From JBBIJR01 sp037445875 (GTDB lineage: Bacteria; CLD3; SB21), in NCBI GenBank assembly GCA_037445875.1, contig JBBIJR010000044.1, forward strand, positions 1-29,517: 29,517 bases of DNA, written 5' to 3'. The position numbers were made by a program, and so were the translations under genes. This document shows, in pieces, positions 1 to 8,275 of this stretch (the first letter of the stretch is position 1; every line of letters begins with the position of its first letter). The notes under the pieces were generated by a model. It was not told where the DNA came from and made no database searches. It saw only the letters and a program-made list of their open reading frames with translations.

Positions 1-267
1 ATTCATGGGGTGGCATTCCACAGCGGTAGAATATATGCAGCGTGGAGCAAAATGGAAATGAAAATATCAGGTAGACTGTTTTGACGGTAAGCCCGTCACA
101 CGCTTCAGTCCGTCATTTTGTGCGTCGTTGATCGCACTGTATGTTGTTGTGTTCTCACGCGTTACTCGATTGATTCGTTGGCATGGTACTTGAGAAGAGT
201 TCGACTATCTCGTTGGAACTCCCTGATCGAAGCATTGTTGTTGATTTGAATTTGAAATGGTCGTCGA
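1..267. other. Upstream region without a recognised gene
   Basis: I see no convincing coding sequence, RNA gene or terminator here. The stretch is more AT-rich than the genes that follow and must hold the promoter of the epimerase gene. A TTGACG hexamer lies near 80, but no good -10 sits 17 bases after it, so I do not call a promoter. Confidence 0.4.
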
Positions 268-1212
268 GTGAACCGCCAGAGAAGGATTCTGATAGCCGGA
301 GTAACGGGCTTTCTGGGACGTGCCCTGGCCGCCCTGTGGCCGTCCAATGACAGCGTTTACGGGGTTTCGAAAAGCGGGGCCGGACCGGTCGGCAGCCGCG
401 TTGATCTGAGTCGGTTTGAAGAAGCGCGGCACGTCGTCTCGGAAATCCAGCCGGACGTGATTGTGCACCTCGTAGGCCGCCGCAGCGGATCGGAACAGGA
501 GCTCTATGCGGACAACGTCATGCCGTTCAAGAATGTGCTCGAGAGCATCCGGATTCTGAAAACATCTTCATTTCGGCCCCCACTGATTATTCTCGCCTGT
601 TCCAGTGCCGTATACGCTCAGACGGACAACGGTCCGATCTGCGAAGACGCTCCGGCTCGACCCGCCAACTCCTACGGAAGGACGAAGCTGCTCAACTTCA
701 AGCTCGCCGAACACTACGCACAGCATTACGGCGTTCCGATTCGTGTGCTCCGGTTTTTCAATCTGTGCGGTCCAGGGCAGTCTCAGCAGTACGTCGTTTC
801 GCACTTCTGTAATCAGGTCGCACACATGATGGTTGACCGGGAAGAACCGTTCCTTCTGCATACCCGGGGACTTCACCATGTGAGAGACTTCCTGAATGTG
901 AGAGATGCCGCCCGGGCAATTGTTGGATTGGTTGCTCACGAAACCGGACCGGGTCCGAAACTGGCTGTGTTCAATGTGTGCTCCCAACGCCCGATCCGTA
1001 TTGGGTATCTCGCCTCTCTGCTGAAACGGTTGTCCAAGGTTGATTTCCAGATAGAGGAATCGCTGGCCCATCCCGACAACGGAGAGGTTCGCGCTCAATT
1101 CGGCTCTTATCAAAAACTGAAAAGACACTGTGGTTGGGCTCCCACGATTTCGTTTGAACGTTCGGTTGCCGATACTCTGCAGTATTGGTTGGACCGCTAC
1201 AGAGCCAGTTAA
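268..1212 (+). CDS. NAD(P)-dependent epimerase/dehydratase (extended SDR), possibly GDP-4-keto-6-deoxymannose reductase-like
   Basis: This 314-residue protein is an extended short-chain dehydrogenase acting on a nucleotide sugar. The Rossmann motif GVTGFLG is at residues 11-17. The catalytic Ser lies in CSSAVY (111-116) and the YGRTK motif (Tyr136, Lys140) follows. A RDFLNVRDAA segment (206-215) and a C-terminal FNVCSQRPI...GW.P part resemble GDP-4-keto-6-deoxymannose reductases and related 4-epimerases, so a role in making a deoxysugar for surface polysaccharide is likely. The exact substrate cannot be read. The start is GTG at 268, because the glycine motif follows it at the normal distance. 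Length is usual for the family. No other polysaccharide gene is visible; the window edge lies upstream. The next gene, leuS, has its own promoter. The family call is firm and the substrate is a guess. Confidence 0.85.
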   Translation: MNRQRRILIAGVTGFLGRALAALWPSNDSVYGVSKSGAGPVGSRVDLSRFEEARHVVSEIQPDVIVHLVGRRSGSEQELYADNVMPFKNVLESIRILKTSSFRPPLIILACSSAVYAQTDNGPICEDAPARPANSYGRTKLLNFKLAEHYAQHYGVPIRVLRFFNLCGPGQSQQYVVSHFCNQVAHMMVDREEPFLLHTRGLHHVRDFLNVRDAARAIVGLVAHETGPGPKLAVFNVCSQRPIRIGYLASLLKRLSKVDFQIEESLAHPDNGEVRAQFGSYQKLKRHCGWAPTISFERSVADTLQYWLDRYRAS

Positions 1213-1307
1213 TCCAAACATATCTTGCAGGCAAGAACACGACGTCATAACGCCGATCGACTCGTTATGTATTGCCGAGTACGTGGGGAGAACCGGATCA
1301 TCACGCC

Positions 1308-1336
1308 TTGCATTTCGTTCTCCCTTTTTCTATACT
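1308..1336 (+). promoter_or_regulatory. Predicted sigma70-type promoter of leuS
   Basis: TTGCAT (1308-1313) and TATACT (1331-1336) are separated by exactly 17 bases, which puts the transcription start near 1343. It lies inside the open frame that extends upstream of leuS and therefore supports the start at 1377, giving a leader of about 34 bases. Confidence 0.6.
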
Positions 1337-1376
1337 CCGTGCTGAATTGAACATCCGGAGTACCCAGAAAACACGA

Positions 1377-3824
1377 ATGGCGGACAAGACCGAACAACAT
1401 GCGGCGAGGTACGACTTCGCGGAGATCGAGGCAAAGTGGCAGCGGTACTGGGAAGAGCATAAGACGTTCCGCGCCGTCGAGGATCCTTCGTTTCCGAAAG
1501 AAAAGCGTTTCTACGTACTGGACATGTTCCCCTACCCCTCCGGCGCAGGCTTGCACGTCGGGCATCCGGAAGGCTACACCGCCACAGACATCATCGCCCG
1601 TTACAAGCGCATGAAGGGATTCAACGTCCTGCACCCGATGGGTTGGGACGCGTTCGGTCTGCCGGCGGAACAGTACGCCGTGAAGACCGGCGTGCATCCT
1701 GCGGTCACGACCAGGGAAAACGTCGATACGTTCCGACGCCAGCTCAAGACGTTCGGATTCTCCTACGACTGGGACCGCGAGGTCAATACGACCGATCCTC
1801 AGTATTTTCGCTGGACACAGTGGATCTTCTTGCAACTGTTCAAGAAGGGACTCGCCTACATCGCGGAAGTTCCCGTGAACTGGTGTCCGGAGCTCGGCAC
1901 CGTGCTCGCCAACGAAGAAGTGCCCGAGCAGATCGAGAAGGGTTTCACGGTCGTCCGGCGCCCGATGCGGCAGTGGATGCTCAGGATCACGGCGTACGCC
2001 GAGCGCCTGCTCAACGATCTCGAAATCGTGGACTGGCCCGAGAGCATCAAGGAAATGCAACGCAACTGGATCGGCAAAAGCGAAGGCGCGGAGATCGATT
2101 TCCCCGTCGAGGGTCAGAACGAGAAGATCCGCGTTTTCACCACGCGTCCCGATACGGTGTTCGGGGCAACCTACATGGTGCTCGCGCCGGAACACCCGCT
2201 CGTGGAACGTGTCACGACCGCCGCTCAGCGCGAAAGCGTCGAAGCGTACGCTCGACAGGCCGCGCGGAAGAGCGACCTCGAGCGGTTGGAACTCGCCAAA
2301 GAAAAGACCGGCGTGTGGACCGGCTCGTTCGCCATCAATCCCGCCAACGATCGGAAGATCCCGATATGGATTGCCGACTACGTTTTGGTCTCGTACGGCA
2401 CGGGCGCCATCATGGCCGTGCCGGGCCAGGACGAGCGCGATTGGGAGTTTGCAGAGGAGTTCAACCTCCCGATCGTTCGCACCGTGCAGCCCCCGGCCGA
2501 CTTCGACGGAAAGGCCTATCTCGGCGACGGCCCGGCCATCAACAGCGGTTTTCTCGACGGCCTCCGCATGGACGACGCCGCGAAAAAGATCATCGACTGG
2601 CTTGAATCAAAGAAACTGGGCCAGCGCAAGGTCAACTACAAGCTCCGCGACTGGCTGTTTTCCCGTCAGCGCTACTGGGGTGAGCCCTTCCCGATCCTGC
2701 ATCTGGAGGACGGAACCATCCGCCCTCTCGACGAATCGGAATTGCCGCTGCTCCTGCCGGAGGTAAAATCGTACAAGCCCGCCGGCACGGGCGAATCCCC
2801 GCTCGCTTCGATGGACGAGTGGCTGTATGTGACCGACCGGTCGAGCGGACGGAAGGCCAGGCGCGAGACCAACACGATGCCTCAATGGGCGGGCTCGTGC
2901 TGGTACTATTTGCGTTTCATCGATCCCCGCAACGACAAGGAATTCTGCAACACAGAGAAAGAGCGTTACTGGATGCCGGTCGACCTCTATGTCGGCGGGG
3001 CCGAGCACGCCGTGCTTCACCTGATGTACGCGCGCTTCTGGCACAAGGTGCTCTTCGATCTCGGATTCGTATCGACACCGGAACCTTTCATGAAGCTCGT
3101 GAACCAGGGCATCATCCTGGGCGAAGACTCGCAAAAAATGTCCAAGTCCCGCGGCAACGTCATCAATCCCGACGATATCATACGCGATTACGGAGCCGAC
3201 GCGATCCGGCTGTACGAAATGTTCATGGGCCCGCTCACGCAGACCAAACCCTGGAGCACGCGCGGTGTGGAGGGCGTGGCGCGGTTCCTTCAGCGCGCGT
3301 GGCGCCTCTACATCGACTCGGACGATCGCCTCAGCCCGGCCGTGCAGGACGTGGAGCCGACGCCGGACCAGTGGCGGATACTGCACAAGACGATCCGAAA
3401 AGTGTCCGAGGATATCGAGTCGCTCTCGTTCAACACGGCCATCGCGCAGATGATGATCTTCGTCAACGAACTGACCGGCATCATGGTCCGGCCGCGGAGA
3501 GTCCTGGAGCCCTTTGTTCTCGTGATGGCCCCGTTTGCGCCGCACCTGGCGGAGGAACTCTGGCAGCGCCTCGGACACGGCAGGACGCTGGCCTGCGAGG
3601 CCTTTCCGGAATACGAGGAGCGATGGACCGTGGATGAGGAAGTGACGATCGTGCTCCAGGTCAACGGCAAAGTGCGCGACCGAGTGACGGTTCGTAAGGG
3701 GGAGGACGGCGCGGTCCTGCAGGGGCTGGCCCTCGACAAACTGCAGAAATGGACGGACGGTAAATCGATCGTCAAGGTCGTCGTCGTTCCTGACAAACTG
3801 GTCAACGTAGTGGTCCAAGGATGA
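1377..3824 (+). CDS. leuS: Leucyl-tRNA synthetase
   Basis: This 815-residue cytoplasmic class I synthetase charges tRNA-Leu with leucine. The HIGH-type motif reads HVGH at residues 60-63 within PYPSGAGLHVGHPEGY. The KMSKS motif is at 587-591. The CP1 editing domain carries the threonine-rich TTRPDT (255-260) and GTGAIMAVPGQDERD (341-355) segments that hydrolyse mischarged tRNA. A C-terminal anticodon-binding region ends with VVLQVNGKVRDR-type residues. The frame stays open upstream to 1272, but the MADKTEQ start at 1377 gives the normal length and lies downstream of a good promoter. The Shine-Dalgarno match is weak. The stop overlaps the next gene's start as ATGA, so the lipoprotein that follows is probably translationally coupled. 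Confidence 0.98.
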   Translation: MADKTEQHAARYDFAEIEAKWQRYWEEHKTFRAVEDPSFPKEKRFYVLDMFPYPSGAGLHVGHPEGYTATDIIARYKRMKGFNVLHPMGWDAFGLPAEQYAVKTGVHPAVTTRENVDTFRRQLKTFGFSYDWDREVNTTDPQYFRWTQWIFLQLFKKGLAYIAEVPVNWCPELGTVLANEEVPEQIEKGFTVVRRPMRQWMLRITAYAERLLNDLEIVDWPESIKEMQRNWIGKSEGAEIDFPVEGQNEKIRVFTTRPDTVFGATYMVLAPEHPLVERVTTAAQRESVEAYARQAARKSDLERLELAKEKTGVWTGSFAINPANDRKIPIWIADYVLVSYGTGAIMAVPGQDERDWEFAEEFNLPIVRTVQPPADFDGKAYLGDGPAINSGFLDGLRMDDAAKKIIDWLESKKLGQRKVNYKLRDWLFSRQRYWGEPFPILHLEDGTIRPLDESELPLLLPEVKSYKPAGTGESPLASMDEWLYVTDRSSGRKARRETNTMPQWAGSCWYYLRFIDPRNDKEFCNTEKERYWMPVDLYVGGAEHAVLHLMYARFWHKVLFDLGFVSTPEPFMKLVNQGIILGEDSQKMSKSRGNVINPDDIIRDYGADAIRLYEMFMGPLTQTKPWSTRGVEGVARFLQRAWRLYIDSDDRLSPAVQDVEPTPDQWRILHKTIRKVSEDIESLSFNTAIAQMMIFVNELTGIMVRPRRVLEPFVLVMAPFAPHLAEELWQRLGHGRTLACEAFPEYEERWTVDEEVTIVLQVNGKVRDRVTVRKGEDGAVLQGLALDKLQKWTDGKSIVKVVVVPDKLVNVVVQG

Positions 3825-4402
3825 AGCGAGCACCGATTGTACTGTTCGGCGCCGTTCTCCTGTTCGCCGCCTGTGGACAGAAGAAGATCGAATCGCCTGC
3901 GCTCGATGTACCCGTACAGCCGATCCAACACGACCAGCCGCTGATCGACGGCAGGAACCTCGACTCGCTGGCCGCTATGCCGTACGAACCCCGTTTGCTG
4001 GCGTTCTCGATCGAACTCGGCCATCGCAGCGCCGACTTCAACAAACGTCTCGGCCTGATGATCGCCTCGATCACGCCCGACGCGACCTGGAAAGAAGTCG
4101 TGCAATTTCGTACGTCCGGAGAGAATTACCGGTCCGCGAGACGGCATAACATCGGCTACCTGGACAGCCTGGAAGCGCTGGTGGCCAACCCACCGGCCCG
4201 ATTCAAGCCTTACCACACCGGCCTGTCCGCGTCTTTCGAGCGCCTCAAGGCCAATTACAACGTGCTTGATCGGTATGATCGGTTCTCCACGATGTCCGCC
4301 ATCCTCGACACCGTACTCGCCAACGAGCTGTTCATCAATCGCACGTTGAACGAATTCCGTACATTCCTTGAGCAAGAAAACAACCGACCCGGATTTCCGT
4401 GA
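3821..4402 (+). CDS. Predicted lipoprotein of unknown function
   Basis: This 193-residue protein begins with a short lipoprotein signal, MKRAPIVLFGAVLLFAAC. The lipobox FAAC puts the lipidated cysteine at residue 18. The rest is soluble, mostly helical and rich in charged residues, and I recognise no domain in it. It overlaps leuS by four bases (ATGA), so the two are very likely cotranscribed, and a DUF5674-like gene follows after 21 bases. The neighbours do not suggest a role. Export and membrane anchoring are inferred from the signal; nothing more can be claimed. Confidence 0.8.
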   Translation: MKRAPIVLFGAVLLFAACGQKKIESPALDVPVQPIQHDQPLIDGRNLDSLAAMPYEPRLLAFSIELGHRSADFNKRLGLMIASITPDATWKEVVQFRTSGENYRSARRHNIGYLDSLEALVANPPARFKPYHTGLSASFERLKANYNVLDRYDRFSTMSAILDTVLANELFINRTLNEFRTFLEQENNRPGFP

Positions 4403-4423
4403 TCCTTCTGCGAGAGGCACGTT

Positions 4424-4768
4424 GTGAAAATTCTTGAACAAGCCCTGTCTCGCCGGGACATCAAGCAGCAATATCTGAATTACTTCAGTACGATGACCAA
4501 GGCGGTCGTGGACATCGAACGGGAGTCGATGGCCATCGATGCGCCCCTTCACGCGGATCTCGAACTCCTGTTGATCGAACAAGGAGCGTCGCAAAATGAC
4601 CTGTGGGGCATCAATCTCTATCCCGACAAGGAGGGCGAATCATTCGTCGAATTCACGGCCTTGATCAACATCAGGCCTCATCAGAACAATTTCACGATGG
4701 ATATTGGCGATGAGCGAGTCCGGAAGCGTATCGGGGACATCGTTCGGCGGTGGGTCATTGACGCTTAG
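4424..4768 (+). CDS. DUF5674-like protein
   Basis: This is a 114-residue cytoplasmic protein with no signal peptide or membrane segment. The pattern VVDIERE...LHADLELLLIEQG...LWGINLY (middle) followed by INIRPHQNN...I.D..VR..I resembles the DUF5674 family as I remember it; that family has no established function. The start is GTG at 4424, preceded by GAGAGG at suitable spacing, and no better ATG fits. The acidic and histidine residues in the middle could bind metal, but that is speculation. The gene sits in the leuS-lipoprotein run and its 3' end overlaps the following small gene. The call rests on remembered family features and was not checked by a search. Confidence 0.7.
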   Translation: MKILEQALSRRDIKQQYLNYFSTMTKAVVDIERESMAIDAPLHADLELLLIEQGASQNDLWGINLYPDKEGESFVEFTALINIRPHQNNFTMDIGDERVRKRIGDIVRRWVIDA

Positions 4769-5099
4769 ACAGCACAAGGGCCTCACGCCGGAACGCTGGG
4801 ACAGCTTTCCTTTTTACCAGCAGCTGCTGATGATCGCCAACGAACTGAACCGCGCTCGGCACTGGATCGAGTATTCCGATTCCGAGGAATCGCGGCTGTG
4901 TCTGGAGAGAGCTCTTGAACTGATCGTCCTCACGATCCTTACGCTTCGAGACCGCACTCGCCTGCGGGAACTGCTGATTGCGAAGGAGTATCTCTGCTAT
5001 CTTCATTCCTCGGGGTCCGACACCCGGGCCACGACCGACCTGATGCATGCCGTGGTATCGCTTGACCCCCGGGCTTTCAACATGCTGACACCGCCGTGA
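4710..5099 (+). CDS. Small conserved protein of unknown function
   Basis: The frame encodes about 130 residues. The likely conserved part begins at LTPERWDSF and continues with IANELNRARHWIE and a helical segment LERALELIVLTILTLRDRTRLREL; it has no signal peptide. The start is uncertain. ATG 4710 gives a glycine/serine-rich N-terminus that overlaps the previous gene by 59 bases. TTG 4758 overlaps by only 11 bases and removes the low-complexity stretch. Neither has a strong ribosome-binding site. I do not recognise the family. A strong terminator follows directly, so this is the last gene of the + strand run that starts with leuS. Confidence 0.65.
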   Translation: MSESGSVSGTSFGGGSLTLRQHKGLTPERWDSFPFYQQLLMIANELNRARHWIEYSDSEESRLCLERALELIVLTILTLRDRTRLRELLIAKEYLCYLHSSGSDTRATTDLMHAVVSLDPRAFNMLTPP

Positions 5100-5105
5100 A
5101 AAACA

Positions 5106-5141
5106 AAAAGCTCCCGGACCGATGGGGATCCGGGAGCTTTT
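5106..5141. terminator. Bidirectional rho-independent terminator
   Basis: Perfect 13-base arms (5106-5118 and 5129-5141) enclose a 10-base loop. The arms start with four A and end with four T, so either strand gives a GC-rich stem followed by U. It sits between convergent genes and ends both transcripts. Confidence 0.9.
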
Positions 5142-5161
5142 CGGAACCTCGCCGTTCGGAG

Positions 5162-6163
5162 TTACTTCTTTACGGACACCACCTTCAGTTTTTCGCCTTT
5201 GGCGATCCGGTCTTCGATGTCCTTGCCGCCCTTCTCCACACTGCACGTCGAGAACACACCGTCTTCTTCCGTCTTGGTGACGGCCAGCTTGCCGATGTCC
5301 GTGGTCTTGCGGACCATCTTCCCGCTCACTTCCACTTCCTTCACAATGTACACCTTGAACGCGTCACCCTTCTTGACGCCCAGATCCTTTCCGCACGTAA
5401 TGCTGACGGAGGTCGCGCCTTCCTTCTTCTTGGTCTTCAGGACCTCAAAGATTTCTCCTTCCACCGGAAACGCATTCTTCAACCACTTACCGATGTTGTC
5501 TTCAGCCTCGTTCAGCGCCTTGTACGCCGCTTTGGAGGGACTGGATTCCACCATGTCCAGCAGCGACACACCGAACACGCTGGCCGCTTCCGTGCTTCCT
5601 TTGACGTCCTTGGTCGCGGTGATCTCCCCAGTTGAGACATCGATGATGCGAATCTGGAATTCTACAGTGGCCGAGTAACCGAGAAACTTTCCTTTATCAT
5701 CGCTCTTGGGGTGGGCGGTCACTTGCTGCAGTTGACCCTGCGCAATGTACTGCGCGCCGAGCACGGCACCAAAGTTGACCGCCTTGTTCGGATCGAACAG
5801 GTCGGACATCTGGGCATCCTGTTCTTTAATGATCCTGTCGAGAGCGGTACGTTCGATGACGGTGAACCGTTTCAGTTTCACGAACTGGCCCACTACTTTC
5901 TGCGTGGTAGCCTCGGCGAACGCCTCCACCGCCGCAACGTCGGCAAACAGGGGCTCCGCCTGCTTCTCGTAGGTTACGCTTGACTTGTCCCAGGTGAGGG
6001 ACTCTTTCTTTCCGAAATCCTCCGTCAACTTGACCGCATCGAACGGCAAGACGGCGACGCGTGCCTTTTCGGCATCAAAGCTCGCCTTACCCTGGGCCCG
6101 GAGTCCCGTCGTCACGAGACCGACGAGCGCCAGTGCGATCATTCCGTTAAGTAAGCAACGCAT
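5162..6163 (-). CDS. CsgG-like exported protein
   Basis: The 333-residue protein has a signal peptide (MRCLLNGMIALALVGLVTTGLRAQ). A CsgG/HfaB-type domain follows: VAVLPFD near residue 36, a long helical part, FTVIERTALDRIIKEQ, and GAVLGAQYIAQGQL with a VEFQIRIIDVSTGEI strand. The last 100 residues form a separate beta-rich domain (CGKDLGVKKGDAFKVY) like C-terminal domains of FlgT-type proteins. CsgG relatives form or stabilise outer-membrane secretion or lipoprotein assemblies. There is no lipobox cysteine, unlike E. coli CsgG. The start at 6163 is set by AGGAGGAAGGT just before it; the frame also allows 6181. It lies 30 bases after purN and is probably cotranscribed. No curli genes are nearby, so curli export should not be assumed. 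Confidence 0.75.
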   Translation of the reverse strand: MRCLLNGMIALALVGLVTTGLRAQGKASFDAEKARVAVLPFDAVKLTEDFGKKESLTWDKSSVTYEKQAEPLFADVAAVEAFAEATTQKVVGQFVKLKRFTVIERTALDRIIKEQDAQMSDLFDPNKAVNFGAVLGAQYIAQGQLQQVTAHPKSDDKGKFLGYSATVEFQIRIIDVSTGEITATKDVKGSTEAASVFGVSLLDMVESSPSKAAYKALNEAEDNIGKWLKNAFPVEGEIFEVLKTKKKEGATSVSITCGKDLGVKKGDAFKVYIVKEVEVSGKMVRKTTDIGKLAVTKTEEDGVFSTCSVEKGGKDIEDRIAKGEKLKVVSVKK

Positions 6164-6193
6164 ACCTTCCTCCTGTTGCATATTGGGGATGAG

Positions 6194-6823
6194 TTAGTTG
6201 TTTCGAACAAAGACTTTGCGGCCATGAACCTGCACGCGGTTTTCGGCAAACAATTGAATGGCGCGGAAATACGTGTCGTGTTCCAGCGTCAGGACTCTTT
6301 TCGCCAGAGAGTCGGTGGTATCGGTTTCGAGCACGGGGATGGCCCGCTGCAGCACCACCGGCCCGTGGTCGTATTCCTCATCCACCAGGTGCACGGTAAC
6401 TCCGGTGATTTTGGCGCCGTACTCGATGACCGCGCGGTGAACGTGGTGCCCGAACATGCCCTTGCCTCCAAAGGCGGGCAGCAGGGCCGGGTGAATATTG
6501 AGCACACGGTGCGGGAAGGCCTGCAGGAGCGGCCGCCCGACCTTCTTGAGGTACCCGGCCAGCACGATGAGCTGTGCGTCGTTTCTCCGCAGCGTGCCGA
6601 TAAAGGCGTCGTAAAAAGCTTCCCGGGTTTCGAATTGATCGCTGGTGATCACGGAACACGGCAAGTCCTTCTGCCGGGCCAACTCCAGCACGCCGGCCTG
6701 GGGGTTGTTGGTGATGATAACGCCGATCCGGGCGTCCAGTTTGTGTTCCTCGATGGCCTGCTGGATGGCAGCGCAGTTGGAGCCTTTTCCGGACGCAAGC
6801 ACGCCCAGAACGATTCCGGACAT
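6194..6823 (-). CDS. purN: Phosphoribosylglycinamide formyltransferase (GART)
   Basis: This 209-residue cytoplasmic enzyme transfers the formyl group of 10-formyltetrahydrofolate to glycinamide ribonucleotide, the third step of purine synthesis. The phosphate-binding loop is VLASGKGSN (8-16). Catalytic Asn109 and His111 lie in VLNIHPALLP, followed by AFGGKGMFGHHVH, and the catalytic Asp148 is in HLVDEEYDHGP. Length is typical. The start ATG at 6823 lacks a strong Shine-Dalgarno sequence but lies just behind a promoter at 6861-6889. It is the first gene of a two-gene unit with the CsgG-like gene 30 bases downstream. No other purine gene is in the window. Confidence 0.97.
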   Translation of the reverse strand: MSGIVLGVLASGKGSNCAAIQQAIEEHKLDARIGVIITNNPQAGVLELARQKDLPCSVITSDQFETREAFYDAFIGTLRRNDAQLIVLAGYLKKVGRPLLQAFPHRVLNIHPALLPAFGGKGMFGHHVHRAVIEYGAKITGVTVHLVDEEYDHGPVVLQRAIPVLETDTTDSLAKRVLTLEHDTYFRAIQLFAENRVQVHGRKVFVRNN

Positions 6824-6860
6824 GGGATACGGCAGTTGAGTCTGAGATAAATCGCGCAGT

Positions 6861-6889
6861 AATTTAGAACAGTGGGGCTAGTTGTTCAA
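6861..6889 (-). promoter_or_regulatory. Predicted sigma70-type promoter of purN
   Basis: On the minus strand TTGAAC (6889-6884) and TAAATT (6866-6861) are 17 bases apart. The promoter begins where the U-tract of the upstream hup terminator ends, so hup and purN are separate units. Confidence 0.5.
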
Positions 6890-6931
6890 GCCCAAAAAAA
6901 TAAAAGTCTCCCCACCCGGCGGCGGGGAGAC
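6890..6931 (-). terminator. Rho-independent terminator of hup
   Basis: An 8-base perfect stem GTCTCCCC/GGGGAGAC (6906-6913 and 6924-6931) is followed on the minus strand by TTTTATTTTTTT. It lies 46 bases after the hup stop codon. Confidence 0.9.
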
Positions 6932-6977
6932 GGCGATTTCGTTGCTCTTTACCTATTACGAAGCGGGGACGAAATCG

Positions 6978-7256
6978 TTAGCCTTTTCTGACGGCATCCT
7001 TCAGCGCCTTGCCGGCTCTGAACTTGGGCACGCGGCTGGCCGGGATCTTCAGCGTGGCACCGGTCTGAGGATTGCGGCCCATGCGGGCTTTCCTCTTGCC
7101 GGTTGCGAACGTTCCGAAACCGACGAGCGTAACGGTCTTTCCCTTCTTCAGGGAACCGCTTACCGACTCCACAAACGCGTCGAGGGCTTTCTCCGCCTTC
7201 GTCTTGGGGATATCGGCGTCCTTGGCCATCTTGGCGACAAGCTCGGCCTTGGTCAT
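6978..7256 (-). CDS. hup: DNA-binding protein HU
   Basis: This 92-residue histone-like protein forms dimers that bend and compact DNA. The N-terminal helices (MTKAELVAKMAKDADIPK) are followed by the signature VTLVGFGTF and the arm region GRNPQTGATLKIPASRVPKF, in which the proline at the arm tip is preserved. The C-terminus (GKALKDAVRKG) is normal. The start at 7256 has GAAGGAG eight bases upstream. The gene is monocistronic, with a promoter about 170 bases upstream and a strong terminator downstream. HU and IHF subunits share this fold; the sequence is HU-like. Confidence 0.96.
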   Translation of the reverse strand: MTKAELVAKMAKDADIPKTKAEKALDAFVESVSGSLKKGKTVTLVGFGTFATGKRKARMGRNPQTGATLKIPASRVPKFRAGKALKDAVRKG

Positions 7257-7421
7257 GTTCAGGACTCCTTCATTTGGTTAAGGCGAGCAGCGTAACCTAC
7301 TTTCTTACGTGCTCTTTCTAACACCTTCCTGCGGATACCATCGCTTGTCAAAGAACCACAACCTCCGATCGCTTGCCCGGTCAGGCTTTCCGGCCATGGT
7401 TCCCGGAAAACCAGTCGCATC

Positions 7422-7450
7422 AATATACGGCGGGGGGTATCGAAAGTCAA
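7422..7450 (-). promoter_or_regulatory. Predicted sigma70-type promoter of hup
   Basis: TTGACT (7450-7445) and TATATT (7427-7422) are exactly 17 bases apart on the minus strand, giving a start near 7415 and a leader of about 160 bases before hup. The rest of the 7257-7517 gap holds that leader and a GC-rich inverted repeat after rsmE that lacks a U-tract. Confidence 0.6.
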
Positions 7451-7517
7451 GCGGTATTTGCGGGAAACGCTGATTTTATGGGGTTTTGCGGGTACCCCCC
7501 CTGTCGGGCCCGCATTC

Positions 7518-8273
7518 TTAGGGCGATTGCGGAGAGTGCCCTATCGAGAAAAGCCCGACCGCTAGGATGGCCGCCGTTTCCGCCCTCAGCCGGCGCGGCC
7601 CGAAGCGCAGGATGTGAAATCCGTGCTCCCGCGCCAGCCGCGTTTCCTCATCCGTGAAACCGCCTTCAGGTCCGACAACGGCCAGCCAGCGGCTTCCACG
7701 CTCCGGTGGGGCGACCTCGCGGTAAAACCGGTCCCAGTCCTTTTCTCCGCGTTCATGAAAGAGCACGCGGCCCGCATACGAGGAAGCATGCTCCACCAGG
7801 TTCTTGAACGACACAGCCTCGCCGATTTCCGGCAGGACCGAACGTCCGGCCTGCTTCATGGCTTCCACTGCGATTTTGTACCACCGCCTCTCCTTGGCGG
7901 CGCCCTTGTCCACCACACAGCGCGTGGAATGAACCGGCAGAATCCGCGTCACCCCCAACTCCGTGGTCTTCTGGACGACCAGATCGAAGTGATCGTTCTT
8001 GATCAGCGCCGGCGCAATCGTGAGCTCAAACGGCCACTCGTTGGGACGCTCGCGGTGGGCGTCGATCCGGCACTCGGCCTCGGCGGTCCCAAACCGCTCC
8101 AGCGAGACCGCATACTCATTACCGAGACCGTCCACGACGAAGAACCCGTCCCCTTCTTTTTTCCTGAGCACGGTGCGGCAATGATGGGCCTCTTCGTCCC
8201 TGAGCATCAACAGGCCCCGGACCTGATCCACATCCCGCGGATGCACAAAGAAATATTGATTGTCGCGCACCAC
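7518..8273 (-). CDS. rsmE: 16S rRNA (uracil-1498-N3)-methyltransferase
   Basis: This 251-residue protein is an SPOUT-class methyltransferase that uses S-adenosylmethionine to methylate U1498 of 16S rRNA. The N-terminal PUA-like part contains EEAHHCRTVLRKKEGD. The knot domain shows KTTELGV (103-109), MKQAGRS, VVGPEGGFTDEE (about 195) and FGPRRLRAETAAI (about 224), the last two forming the SAM-binding trefoil knot. Length is typical. The start is GTG at 8273, only two bases after the stop of the preceding TPR lipoprotein gene, with a second GTG at 8270. It is the last gene of the barrel-TPR-rsmE unit. The family assignment is secure. Confidence 0.96.
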   Translation of the reverse strand: MVRDNQYFFVHPRDVDQVRGLLMLRDEEAHHCRTVLRKKEGDGFFVVDGLGNEYAVSLERFGTAEAECRIDAHRERPNEWPFELTIAPALIKNDHFDLVVQKTTELGVTRILPVHSTRCVVDKGAAKERRWYKIAVEAMKQAGRSVLPEIGEAVSFKNLVEHASSYAGRVLFHERGEKDWDRFYREVAPPERGSRWLAVVGPEGGFTDEETRLAREHGFHILRFGPRRLRAETAAILAVGLFSIGHSPQSP

Positions 8274-8275
8274 GC

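Noticed and set aside
1272..1376. A 35-residue N-terminal extension of leuS
   Set aside because: It contains the predicted promoter, and the shorter protein already has the normal start.
2607..3833. A long minus-strand open frame over leuS
   Set aside because: It is the shadow of leuS, whose motifs are complete; the antisense protein has no recognisable features.
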